Below, piece after piece: positions 50,739 through 59,090 of a stretch of 64,000 nucleotides of DNA. The DNA comes from an uncultured Celeribacter sp. (GTDB lineage: Bacteria; Pseudomonadota; Alphaproteobacteria; Rhodobacterales; Rhodobacteraceae), in NCBI RefSeq assembly GCF_963675965.1, contig NZ_OY780935.1, positions 1,283,501 to 1,347,500 on the forward strand, read 5' to 3'. Numbering within the stretch: position 1 is the first letter of the stretch; every line of letters starts with the position of its first letter. Made by a program: the position numbers and the translations under genes. The notes beneath the pieces were generated by a model. It did not search any database, was not told where the DNA came from, and worked only from the letters and a program-made list of their open reading frames with translations.

Positions 50739-51476
50739 TCATCGCTTGTCCAGTGGCCCGCGGTTGTAGTTCTTGTAGATCAGATAGCGGGAGCTGTCCC
50801 GACCGAGCGCGCCGAACCATTGCGGCACATGCGGCCCCATCCAGATCGCATCACCGGCACCGACCGGATACCATTGATCATCAAGGCGGTAGACGCCGCC
50901 GCCATCGAGCATGAGCAACCCGTGTTCCATGAAATGGGTCTCGACATAGGCTAGGGACGCGCCGGGATGAAAATTCATGACGTTGAATTCCGCATCGAAC
51001 CCGGCCTCGGTCGGCAAAAGCTTTTGCACCATCAGCCAATCGTCGCCCCGCAGTGGCGTGCCCTCAATATCTGCGACCGAGCCCAAGACCCGGGCGGGCA
51101 GATCGCCGCGCGCGAGAAAATGCCATTCGAACAGCACGAAAGACGTGCCTTTGGAGGCGCTCAATGTGATCTCATCCTGCGGCGGCAGGAAGGCATACCC
51201 CTCGGGCCCGAGCGCAGGGGGGCCGGAGAAACGGACCTCGCCCCCAAGCACGAAGATGAAGCGCGCAATACCTGCCGCTGCCGGGGCGATCTCGTTTAGA
51301 TCCTCCACCGCCCGCACCAGCCCCATGGCGAATTTCGCTCCCATATCCGGGCTGATGAGAAAGGCCAGCTCGGCCCCCGGCCAGTCCGGCTGGGTGATCC
51401 ATTCATGGCTTTCCGGGGTCAGAAGGGCGTGGTTGCGACGGATATCGGAACGGGTTTGTCCAAAGCTGGGCTTCAT
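50739..51476 (-). CDS. (S)-Ureidoglycine aminohydrolase-like double cupin
   Basis: A 245-residue bicupin resembling AllE/YlbA, which releases ammonia from ureidoglycine. The metal site of the C-terminal cupin is visible: Glu and two His in VETHFMEHG (E-x-H-x3-H) and the Gln of HVPQWFG. N-terminal segment NHALLTPESHEW is also typical. Start at 51476 gives an ATGA overlap with the M20 gene; the longer reading lies inside that gene. It is the last gene of the operon. Substrate may be ureidoglycine or a related amino-ureide. Confidence 0.85.
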   Translation of the reverse strand: MKPSFGQTRSDIRRNHALLTPESHEWITQPDWPGAELAFLISPDMGAKFAMGLVRAVEDLNEIAPAAAGIARFIFVLGGEVRFSGPPALGPEGYAFLPPQDEITLSASKGTSFVLFEWHFLARGDLPARVLGSVADIEGTPLRGDDWLMVQKLLPTEAGFDAEFNVMNFHPGASLAYVETHFMEHGLLMLDGGGVYRLDDQWYPVGAGDAIWMGPHVPQWFGALGRDSSRYLIYKNYNRGPLDKR

Positions 51477-52597
51477 AGGATTTCTCCGGTCGGGCGCTGG
51501 CCCGCATAAGTTAGGATCAGGCCGCGCAAAAGCGCCATGCGGCGTGCCAGTGGCGACACCAGGATATGCTCTTGCGGCGAATGCCAATTGTTGCCGATCG
51601 CACCGAGCCCATCGAGGGTCGGGACTCCGGCCGCACAAGTAAAATTGCCATCGCTGCCGCCGCCGGACCGGGTCTCGATCATCGGAACGCCGAGCGCTGC
51701 GTTGATCTCACTGGCCCGCGCAAACATGGCACGCGTCTCTGGGGTGCGCGCGAGACAGGGTTTCTCGATCTCGCCCGACAGCCGGATGCGCACATCCGGA
51801 TCGTCAGACCGGAGCGCCTGCAATTGCCGCTCGATGTCATGACCCAGAGCATCCTCGGCAAAGCGAACGTCGAGATCACAGGCGGCATGGCCCGCCACCA
51901 CATTCGGTTCGGTACCGCCCCGGACACGTCCGACATTCACGGTGGTTTCGGTTTCGAGATCCGTCATCGCCTCGACCCTGCCGATGCTGCGGGCCAGTTG
52001 CAGTATGGCGGAGCGGCCGTCGGCGAAGGCGGAGCCGGCGTGGCTTTCCCGGCCATGGAAATCGAGCGTGTATTTCGCGCGGCCCTTGCGAAAGGTGATC
52101 GCCTCATCGCCGCGCGCGGGCTCGGGGATCAGGGCCGCGCCGTGCCTGCGCGCCTCTGCCTGAATGAGCACGTGCGACGTGGGCGAGCCGATTTCCTCGT
52201 CGGAATTGTAGATCAGCGTGACCGGACCGGACAGGGCCCTGCCACTTTGCACGATATCGCGCATGACGCAGAGCGCGAGATAACCGCCGCCCTTCATATC
52301 AGCGATACCGGGGCCGTATTGCCGGTCACCGTCGCGGCGGATCTCAACGCTTCCGGGCTCACAAACCGTATCGATATGGCTCGTCACCAGCACACCGGGG
52401 CCATCGCCGCCCTTGAACCGGGCGATGAGATGATCGCCCATACCATCGCGACCGGGGATACGCTCGATTGCGCATCCCAGCGGCACCAATTCGGAGTCGA
52501 TCTGGTCCACCAGCCGGGTGATGCCGGAAATATCGCCGGTGGGCGTGTCGATTTCGACCCAGCGCATCAGGCCGTCGAGAATGTCTTCGCTTGTCAT
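51473..52597 (-). CDS. M20-family metallohydrolase (CPG2/ArgE-like)
   Basis: A 374-residue M20 peptidase with the di-zinc ligands in recognisable places: SHIDTV, GIADMKGGG, SDEEIGSPTS (catalytic Glu-Glu), and a C-terminal NNWHSPQEH. Lid domain in between. Such enzymes cut amide or carbamoyl bonds of small molecules. Sequence type is carboxypeptidase G2/acetylornithine deacetylase rather than the hydantoinase-type AllC. In this operon it may hydrolyse an allantoate-like or N-carbamoyl intermediate (inference). Confidence 0.85.
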   Translation of the reverse strand: MTSEDILDGLMRWVEIDTPTGDISGITRLVDQIDSELVPLGCAIERIPGRDGMGDHLIARFKGGDGPGVLVTSHIDTVCEPGSVEIRRDGDRQYGPGIADMKGGGYLALCVMRDIVQSGRALSGPVTLIYNSDEEIGSPTSHVLIQAEARRHGAALIPEPARGDEAITFRKGRAKYTLDFHGRESHAGSAFADGRSAILQLARSIGRVEAMTDLETETTVNVGRVRGGTEPNVVAGHAACDLDVRFAEDALGHDIERQLQALRSDDPDVRIRLSGEIEKPCLARTPETRAMFARASEINAALGVPMIETRSGGGSDGNFTCAAGVPTLDGLGAIGNNWHSPQEHILVSPLARRMALLRGLILTYAGQRPTGEIL

Positions 52598-52600
52598 GTC

Positions 52601-53539
52601 TTAACTCAGGCTATCTTCAAAATCCTGCCATATACTTGGCGCGAGTTTGAGTGTGGTCTCCTTCGGATGGGTCTGCTGCCAGTGGGCCGCAATCTCGGCG
52701 CCCGTTGTGGCCCAGACCCCGGGGTGGGACATCGCTTCGCCGAGGAGAGCGGCCAGATTGTCGAAGCGATGTCCCCAGGCCGAGCGTGCCGGCGAAACGC
52801 AAAGGTTGAAATAGCGTCCGCGCCGATACTGCGCCCGGAATTCTGCCCGCCAGTTGTTGAGAAGCGCCTGCGGGCGTTCCAACCCGGTGCCCTCGCGGGG
52901 AAACATCAGAAAGAACGTGTCGTCGAAATGGTAGTAATAGGGCAGCGCCAGAAGCGCCTCGGCCTTTTCGGCATCGCTCACCCAATAGTAAGGTGCGTCA
53001 TCGGCGAGCCCGTTGCCGATATAGGTATATCCCTGGGCTTTCAGCAGGCTGATGGTGTCATCCGTGGCGCAGCCGGTGGCGGCGCGATCATCGGGACGCG
53101 AGAGCGCGAACCAGCCCTTGGGCCGGGATCCTGTCACGCGGGTGAGCACTTCGGTCGCAAGGCCCATATGCTCTTCTTCTTGACCCACCTCCAGCAGGGT
53201 GGGATCTTCGCCATAAAGCCCCTGGGCCGCGATCTCGTGACCGGCGGTCAGGATGCGCTCCACGAGATCGGGATAGCTTTCGGCGACAAGCGCTGGTGTC
53301 GCGAAGGTCGCGCGAATCCCGAGGTCCTCGAAGAGCGCGAGAAAGCGGTCCAGTCCCTCGTTTATCCCATAGTGCCATGTCGGGTAGGCAAGGTCTTTTG
53401 CGGTGATGCCGGCGCCGCGGCCCGCAGGGTTCAGGTTCACCGTCAGTCCGAGCGCCATGCTCTGCCCTTGGGGCCAACGGATCTGAGCGTCACGCAGACC
53501 AATTTCGTCGGAGGTGGTGTAAAAGTCTTTCCAGGGCAT
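52601..53539 (-). CDS. PuuE/NodB-fold protein lacking the metal ligands
   Basis: A 312-residue polysaccharide-deacetylase-fold protein, homologous to the next gene. Where NodB enzymes have an Asp-Asp metal motif it reads LTVNLNPAG, and the His-x3-His motif is GHEIAAQGLYGE, so two or three metal ligands are lost. PuuE allantoinases share this fold and act without metal, so it may still be an enzyme or may be a structural partner of its paralogue 5 bp upstream. No signal peptide: cytosolic. Confidence 0.78.
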   Translation of the reverse strand: MPWKDFYTTSDEIGLRDAQIRWPQGQSMALGLTVNLNPAGRGAGITAKDLAYPTWHYGINEGLDRFLALFEDLGIRATFATPALVAESYPDLVERILTAGHEIAAQGLYGEDPTLLEVGQEEEHMGLATEVLTRVTGSRPKGWFALSRPDDRAATGCATDDTISLLKAQGYTYIGNGLADDAPYYWVSDAEKAEALLALPYYYHFDDTFFLMFPREGTGLERPQALLNNWRAEFRAQYRRGRYFNLCVSPARSAWGHRFDNLAALLGEAMSHPGVWATTGAEIAAHWQQTHPKETTLKLAPSIWQDFEDSLS

Positions 53540-53543
53540 GGGG

Positions 53544-54440
53544 TTACTCCGAGACTGACGTGAGGGGATGGGTGGTGAGGATGTGCTGTGCGAGCCTGTC
53601 GCAGGTCGGAAACCAGACCCCGGGCAGGGTTTTCATCCGCTGGATCAACCGCTGGATCATATCGACGCGCATGGCATGACCGGAGACGAACGGGTGCAGC
53701 AGGAAGTTGACATAGCCGCCCTGTTTGTATTGCTGCAGAAACGCCGCCCACCAGATCTCGAACACCTCGTCGACATCCATGACGCGCTGAGCATCATTGG
53801 GCGTGTCGAGCCAGCCAAAGCTGAAATACATCGCATCGTCGAGCGCGTAATGGAACGGCAACTGCAGGATCGGGTTTTCACCGCTCTTATCCAGCTCGTA
53901 AAACGGCATGTCATGGGCGGAGGTGAAGGAGTTGTAGACGACGCCCTTGGATTTCAGCAGAGCGGGCGTATGACTGGACCGGGTGCCGGTAACGGGTTTC
54001 CCCTGCACCTCGCTCAAGGCCGCGAGGGTGCGGGACAGATGTGCATCCTCAATCTCAGGGTCGGGATAGACCTCGTGTTCCCACATGTGATCGGCCAGTT
54101 CGTGACCGTTCTTCACCACGTCTGCCAGCACCTCGGGATACAGCTCGCAGATACGTCCGGGGGTGAACAGAGTGACTTTCACATCCTCCGCATCGAACAT
54201 CTCCATGATGCGCCAGACGCCGACACGCCCACCGAATTCGCCCTTGGCCTTCTGGCCCCAAGGTTCATTCAGAAGCCTGCGCAGCAGCATGGCATCGAAA
54301 TCGAGGGTGAAGTTCACAGCGATCTTCACGCCCTCGGGATAGGCGAAATCCGCGATGGGGACCCGTCGTGTGCGCTGGAAACGCGCGGTGTCTACAAGCT
54401 TTTGAAAAGCATCAGAGGCAGGAGGGGTATCGGGTGTCAT
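53544..54440 (-). CDS. PuuE/NodB-fold hydrolase with metal ligands kept
   Basis: A 298-residue polysaccharide-deacetylase-fold protein with FTLDFDAML (Asp-x-Asp) and GHELADHMWEHE (His-x3-x3-His) intact, GTRSSHTP, and LLHPFVSGH late. Without a signal peptide and in this operon, a ring-opening (allantoinase-like) amidohydrolase is more likely than polysaccharide deacetylation. It overlaps the racemase gene by 4 bp and precedes its degenerate paralogue by 4 bp of spacer, suggesting a heteromeric enzyme. Confidence 0.82.
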   Translation of the reverse strand: MTPDTPPASDAFQKLVDTARFQRTRRVPIADFAYPEGVKIAVNFTLDFDAMLLRRLLNEPWGQKAKGEFGGRVGVWRIMEMFDAEDVKVTLFTPGRICELYPEVLADVVKNGHELADHMWEHEVYPDPEIEDAHLSRTLAALSEVQGKPVTGTRSSHTPALLKSKGVVYNSFTSAHDMPFYELDKSGENPILQLPFHYALDDAMYFSFGWLDTPNDAQRVMDVDEVFEIWWAAFLQQYKQGGYVNFLLHPFVSGHAMRVDMIQRLIQRMKTLPGVWFPTCDRLAQHILTTHPLTSVSE

Positions 54441-55174
54441 GTCTCACTCCAGGCAATGTGGGATGTCTTGGGGCCGCGCGGCAGGCCCGCGTGGTAATGG
54501 ACGGCCGCTTCAGCGGCTTTGAGCCCGGCGATCACCGGGTTGATCACGGGCACGCCGGTGGCGCGCGACAATGCCTCGGGCAGGCCGGGGATGAAGGAAA
54601 GAGCAAAACAGCCCAGCACCAGGACATCCGCGCCCTGTGCCACGCTCTCGCGGGCCCGCGCCTCGATTGCGGGCAAATGCCTATCCGGGTCTCGAATAAG
54701 ATCGGCAACCGAACCACCGATCATCACCTCACCTGCGAAACTGCCCGCGAGGCCGATGCCGCGGATCCGGCGCCGCAGGCCCGGCGGGGTGGGATCGGAG
54801 GAGAGCACGGCGAAACGCTCGCCAAGCTGCGCGGCAGCAAGCAGGCCCGCCTCACCCGGTCCGATCACTGGCAGACCCGCAACCTCGCTCAGCGCCGTCA
54901 CGGCGGGATCACTGAAACAACCGATCAGCACCGCGTCATGGTGCTTGTCCCACTCTGTTGCCGCCTCGCACAGCGCGGGAAACACCATGGCGGCATCCGC
55001 AGCGCTTTCGATGGCGCGGGGGCCGTCCTCCGGGGAGGCGATCTCCACCTTTGCGGAGGGCGCCCAGTCGCGCAGCATCTTCAACCGTCGCTCGACAACC
55101 TCTGGTCCGGCTGTGCGGTAAAGCGGGCTGACGAGTTGATAGAGCAAACGGGGAGGTGCCGACGGATCGGTCAT
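54437..55174 (-). CDS. Asp/Glu/hydantoin racemase family protein
   Basis: A 245-residue protein of the Asp/Glu/hydantoin racemase superfamily with both catalytic cysteines, Cys86 (LIGCFSDPAV) and Cys189 (VLGCFALSF). Allantoin and hydantoin racemases belong here; the residues and operon support racemisation of a ureide ring. Start at 55174; an upstream reading to 55261 overlaps the permease gene and lacks a ribosome site. Confidence 0.83.
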   Translation of the reverse strand: MTDPSAPPRLLYQLVSPLYRTAGPEVVERRLKMLRDWAPSAKVEIASPEDGPRAIESAADAAMVFPALCEAATEWDKHHDAVLIGCFSDPAVTALSEVAGLPVIGPGEAGLLAAAQLGERFAVLSSDPTPPGLRRRIRGIGLAGSFAGEVMIGGSVADLIRDPDRHLPAIEARARESVAQGADVLVLGCFALSFIPGLPEALSRATGVPVINPVIAGLKAAEAAVHYHAGLPRGPKTSHIAWSET

Positions 55175-55214
55175 GTCTATGGTCTTTCTATAGGTGTCTT
55201 CCGATCCCACAGGA

Positions 55215-56027
55215 TCAGAAGGCACGTTGCAGGCCGACGAGTTTCTGCACAAGCGCCACACCGCCGATGGACAGCAGGATCGAAATCGTTGCGGCGGCGG
55301 CGGCGGTGGGTTTGAACTCGTAGGTCAGGAAGTCGAACAGCGCGAGCGGCAGAGTGTTACCCCCCAATGGCTTGAGCAGAAGCGAGATCGTGTAGAGATC
55401 GAAACTGTTGATGAAGGCAAAGATCGCTCCCATGGCGAGCCCCGGCATGACCAGCGGCAGGATGACCAGCCGGAAGGTCTGCCACCCTGTTGCTCCCAGA
55501 GAGGCGGAGGCCTCCTCGAGCGACGGCGGCACTTGCCGCAACGCGGCCGAGATCGAGACATAGGCATAGGGGAAGGACATCAGGATATGGCCGAATTGCA
55601 GACCGGTGACGGTCTTGCCCAATTCGATCTTGTAGAGAAAGAACAACAGACCGACCGCGGTGAGCAGTTCGGGCACCAGAAGCGGCAGCGTCATGCCGAG
55701 CTGGAACAGGCCGGAGAGCCTGCCCGAAAGCCCCTGGCCGGCCAGCGCCGCCATCATCGCAACCGTGCTGGTGACGACGGCGGTGATCGCTCCGATCCGC
55801 AGCGACATCAGCAAACCATCGACAAGATCCTGACGCGCGAAGAATTCCTGATACCAACGCAAAGACAGGCCGCGCGGTGGGAATTCGATCATCAGCCCAT
55901 CGGTCAGCGAGGCACCGACGATGGTGACGACCGGCACCAGCAGGAAAATGTAAAGCGCAATGATCAGCACGGCAAAGCCGAGATTCACGCTGCGTTGCCC
56001 ACCAAAGGTTTGTGCGGCCATGCTCAT
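55215..56027 (-). CDS. ABC transporter permease (PotC-like)
   Basis: A 270-residue BPD_transp_1 permease with about six helices and the EAA loop EEASASLGATGWQTFRLVILPLVMPG. Start at 56027 (MSMAAQTF) makes a 4-bp overlap with the first permease; a longer start would lie in that gene. With the PotB-, PotA- and PotD-like neighbours it forms an importer of the polyamine/opine family. Confidence 0.88.
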   Translation of the reverse strand: MSMAAQTFGGQRSVNLGFAVLIIALYIFLLVPVVTIVGASLTDGLMIEFPPRGLSLRWYQEFFARQDLVDGLLMSLRIGAITAVVTSTVAMMAALAGQGLSGRLSGLFQLGMTLPLLVPELLTAVGLLFFLYKIELGKTVTGLQFGHILMSFPYAYVSISAALRQVPPSLEEASASLGATGWQTFRLVILPLVMPGLAMGAIFAFINSFDLYTISLLLKPLGGNTLPLALFDFLTYEFKPTAAAAATISILLSIGGVALVQKLVGLQRAF

Positions 56028-56881
56028 GCCCGGGCCCTCTCGTTGAGTTTCCATGTCAGACGGGTGAACAGCACCACGACCAGCACCGTGGAGATCGACA
56101 GAACAATCGCCAGAGCCGAGCCGAATGGCCATTGAAAGGTCCCGGTCAGCTCGCCGATGATCAGGGTCGGCATATAGCTCACCATCTGCCCGCCCAGAAG
56201 CGCCGGGGTCACATAGGCCGCGACGGCCAGCACATAGACCAGGATCACGCCCGGCTGAATGCCCGGAAAGCTCAAGGGCAGAATGATGTCGCGGAATACC
56301 TGATAACGACTTGCACCCATTGAGGCCGAGGCCTCGGTCAGGCTTTGCGGGATATTGCGCAGGGCATTGTTGATCGGCAGCACCATGAAGGGCACGAAAA
56401 CATGCACCAGCGCCAGGATCACCAGCGACTGAGTGAACAACAGCCGCAACGGTCGTTCGATGATCCCCAACGCGATCAGGCTCTCGTTGAGCGGTCCATT
56501 AAGAGCGGCGACAATCATCCAGCCAAAATTGCGCACCAGCACGCCGGTCATCAGCGGCGAAGCGATACAGGCGTACAGAAACACCGCCTTGAACCCCTTG
56601 GCCCGCGACAGGTGCCAGGCGATCGGATAGCTGACAACGAGACAGAGCAGGGTGACGATCCCGGCGGTGTAGAGCGAGCGCCAGAGTACGCCCCAATAGT
56701 AGCCATCCCCGAGAATCCGGGTGTAATGCATCCATGTGTAGTCTTCGCCGAAGGGCTCGGAGTTCCCCGGCGTGCGAAAGCTCATCTCGACCATATTTGT
56801 GATCGGCAGGATCATGAAAACAAAGATCAGCGCCACCGCCGGCAAGGCCAGCGCCCATGTCAGTTTCTTCGACCGGATCAT
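56024..56881 (-). CDS. ABC transporter permease (PotB-like)
   Basis: A 285-residue permease with an N-terminal helix, a large periplasmic loop and the EAA loop TEASASMGASRYQVFRDIILPLSFPG. Overlaps both neighbours by 4 bp (ATGA), so the three importer genes are translationally coupled. Confidence 0.88.
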   Translation of the reverse strand: MIRSKKLTWALALPAVALIFVFMILPITNMVEMSFRTPGNSEPFGEDYTWMHYTRILGDGYYWGVLWRSLYTAGIVTLLCLVVSYPIAWHLSRAKGFKAVFLYACIASPLMTGVLVRNFGWMIVAALNGPLNESLIALGIIERPLRLLFTQSLVILALVHVFVPFMVLPINNALRNIPQSLTEASASMGASRYQVFRDIILPLSFPGIQPGVILVYVLAVAAYVTPALLGGQMVSYMPTLIIGELTGTFQWPFGSALAIVLSISTVLVVVLFTRLTWKLNERARA

Positions 56882-57945
56882 GGCGCGACCTCCGGCATCA
56901 GCCAGGCATGCGACAGGTCGATGGCGATCCCGACGCGGTCACCAGCGCCGACCTCATGGTTCGGGGGCGCGGTCAGTTTGAGCCGTCCGCCTTCGGGCAG
57001 GGCGATCTCGCAATGTAGCGATGCCCCGAGGAAGGCGCATTTGATCACCTCGCCCTCGAAAGTTGCCGTCTCTCCGGTGGTCACAAGGGTCAGGCTCTCG
57101 GGCCGCAGCAGCAATTCGGCGGCGGCGTCTTTCAACAATCCGGGAACGCCCTCGACCTCGATATCCGCACCCGCGACGTGGAGGCTGTAGCGCCCCTCCG
57201 CGACCGGTTGAACCCTTTGCGCGGTCAGGAAATTGGCCTCACCGGTGAAATCGGCGACATAGCGTTCGCTAGGCTTCTGATAGATCTCGCGCGGGGTGGC
57301 AAATTGCGCCACTCGGCCCGCTTTCATCACAGCAACCATATCCGACATGGCCATGGCCTCGGATTGGTCATGGGTAACGTAAAAGGCGGTGATCCCCGAT
57401 TGCTGCTGCAAATCCCGGATCAGCCAGCGCACCTCGTCGCGCAGCCTTGCATCGAGGTTGGCCAGCGGTTCGTCGAGCAACAGCAGCCGTGGCTTGAGCA
57501 CCAACGCGCGCGCAAGTGCCACGCGCTGCTGTTGCCCGCCGGAAATTTCGCGCGGCAGCCGATCTTCGAGCCCGGTCAGCCGCACCAGTTTCATCACATC
57601 GAAGACGCGGGTTTCGATCTCGCCCTTCGAGCGTTTCTGCAAGCGTAGCCCGTAGCCGATGTTCTCGGCTACGGTCATATGCGGGAACAAGGCGTAGTTC
57701 TGAAAAACCACGCCAAATTTGCGACGGTTGGAAGGCACGTTGAGGATGCTCTCGCCATCCACCAGGATGTCACCGCCATTCGGCTCGTGAAATCCCGCAA
57801 GACACCGAAGCGTCGTGCTCTTGCCGCAACCCGAGGGCCCGAGCAGCGTGACGAGCTGTCCGGTTTCTGCGGTGAGAGAGACACCATCAAGCGCAAGAAA
57901 ATCCTCGTAGGACTTGCGCAATTTTTTGACTTCAACCGTCGTCAT
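56878..57945 (-). CDS. ABC transporter ATP-binding protein (PotA-like)
   Basis: A 355-residue ATPase: Walker A GPSGCGKST, signature ISGGQQQRVALARAL, Walker B LLLLDEPLANLD, switch His in VTHDQSEAM, and a C-terminal TOBE regulatory domain (about 280-350). Typical of spermidine/putrescine, opine and iron importers. Follows the binding-protein gene by 3 bp. Confidence 0.93.
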   Translation of the reverse strand: MTTVEVKKLRKSYEDFLALDGVSLTAETGQLVTLLGPSGCGKSTTLRCLAGFHEPNGGDILVDGESILNVPSNRRKFGVVFQNYALFPHMTVAENIGYGLRLQKRSKGEIETRVFDVMKLVRLTGLEDRLPREISGGQQQRVALARALVLKPRLLLLDEPLANLDARLRDEVRWLIRDLQQQSGITAFYVTHDQSEAMAMSDMVAVMKAGRVAQFATPREIYQKPSERYVADFTGEANFLTAQRVQPVAEGRYSLHVAGADIEVEGVPGLLKDAAAELLLRPESLTLVTTGETATFEGEVIKCAFLGASLHCEIALPEGGRLKLTAPPNHEVGAGDRVGIAIDLSHAWLMPEVAP

Positions 57946-57948
57946 TTT

Positions 57949-58980
57949 TTAGATCGTCCGTTCCCAGAGGTCGTTCAGAGCCGGCATGATGGACAGGGTT
58001 TCATCCCAGTCAAACCGGATCGCTTGAGAGACCACTTCGGGCTGAAGCGGCCATTTTTGCAGTTCTTCGGGCAGCTCGACGGTCTTGTTCGTCGGAGCGA
58101 TCAGCCAGTTTTCCGCCATCCAGAGCTGGATCTCGGGGCTGAGTACGAAGTTCACATAGTCAAAACCAAGTTGCTTGTCGGGGCTGTTTTTGAACACGGA
58201 GAAGGAGTGGTCGAACACCATCATGCCTTCTTCCGGCACGACGTAATCGATCGGCACGCCCTGTTCCTGCATGGCCTTGATCTCGCCGAGATCGATCGGC
58301 GCCACGGCGATCTGACCCTGTGTCAGAAGCGGCGTCAACTGGGCCGAATAGCCGATCTGCGGGAACGGCCCGAGTTCCTTGAATTTCGCAACGGCGGTTT
58401 CGATGTCGTCGCGGCCCGAGCCGAAATGCTCACCGGCCCAGAGCGCCATCATGGTCGCGGCCGAGTTGGTGATCTTGTAAAGACCCAAGAGGCCACGGAA
58501 CCGCTCGTCCCAGAGATCTGCCCAGCCTTTGGGCGGCTCATCGATCATGTCGGTGCGGTAGGCCAGAACCAGCGGCGCCAGCATGCCGGTGACGGCGGTA
58601 TTACCCTTGAGGACCGCAGGCTCGATGACATCGGCCATGTTCGGCACCAACTCGGGAGTCAGTTCTTCGAAATAATCGTCATTGCGGATCATCGCAGTGT
58701 ATTTTTCGTTGAGCATCACGGCCGGAAACGGCGGGTTCTCAGGACCGGCTGCCCGGAAGTTCGAAATCCAAGCCATACCTAGACCGATGTCCAGATCGAA
58801 ATCCATGCCGATCTGCTCGGCGAATTTCGGCATCACGAATTTGCGCCAGTCGTTTTCCCAGCGGCCGCCGAACATGTTCACAATGAAGGTGTCGGATTGG
58901 GAAAAGGCCGGAAGGCCGATAGCGCCAAGGGCGGCGGCCCCAGCGGAGGTTTTGAGGAAATTGCGTCGCGTTAGACTCAT
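57949..58980 (-). CDS. Extracellular solute-binding protein with Tat signal (PotD-like)
   Basis: A 343-residue SBP_bac type II-fold protein with a twin-arginine signal (SLTRRNFLKTSAGAAALGA, cleavage near AFS-QS), so it is exported folded. Mature segments (VLAYRTDMIDEPPKGWADLWDERFRG, GLYKITNSAATMMAL) are typical of the PotD/ferric-binding group. Leads the importer; the operon context suggests a nitrogen-rich ring compound or ureide as ligand. Confidence 0.88.
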   Translation of the reverse strand: MSLTRRNFLKTSAGAAALGAIGLPAFSQSDTFIVNMFGGRWENDWRKFVMPKFAEQIGMDFDLDIGLGMAWISNFRAAGPENPPFPAVMLNEKYTAMIRNDDYFEELTPELVPNMADVIEPAVLKGNTAVTGMLAPLVLAYRTDMIDEPPKGWADLWDERFRGLLGLYKITNSAATMMALWAGEHFGSGRDDIETAVAKFKELGPFPQIGYSAQLTPLLTQGQIAVAPIDLGEIKAMQEQGVPIDYVVPEEGMMVFDHSFSVFKNSPDKQLGFDYVNFVLSPEIQLWMAENWLIAPTNKTVELPEELQKWPLQPEVVSQAIRFDWDETLSIMPALNDLWERTI

Positions 58981-59090
58981 GGGAGGTCTCCTGTTGGGTT
59001 TCTTTGTTGTCGGCCGGCAGAAGCACGGGGAAGAAAACCGCTGCCGACCGTATATCTCCGCATTTTTTGAGAGCGGGATTCTGGGGTGAG

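Noticed and set aside
51566..53563. 665-codon plus-strand frame opposite the M20 and NodB-fold genes
   Set aside because: Antisense shadow; real families and coupled starts are on the minus strand.
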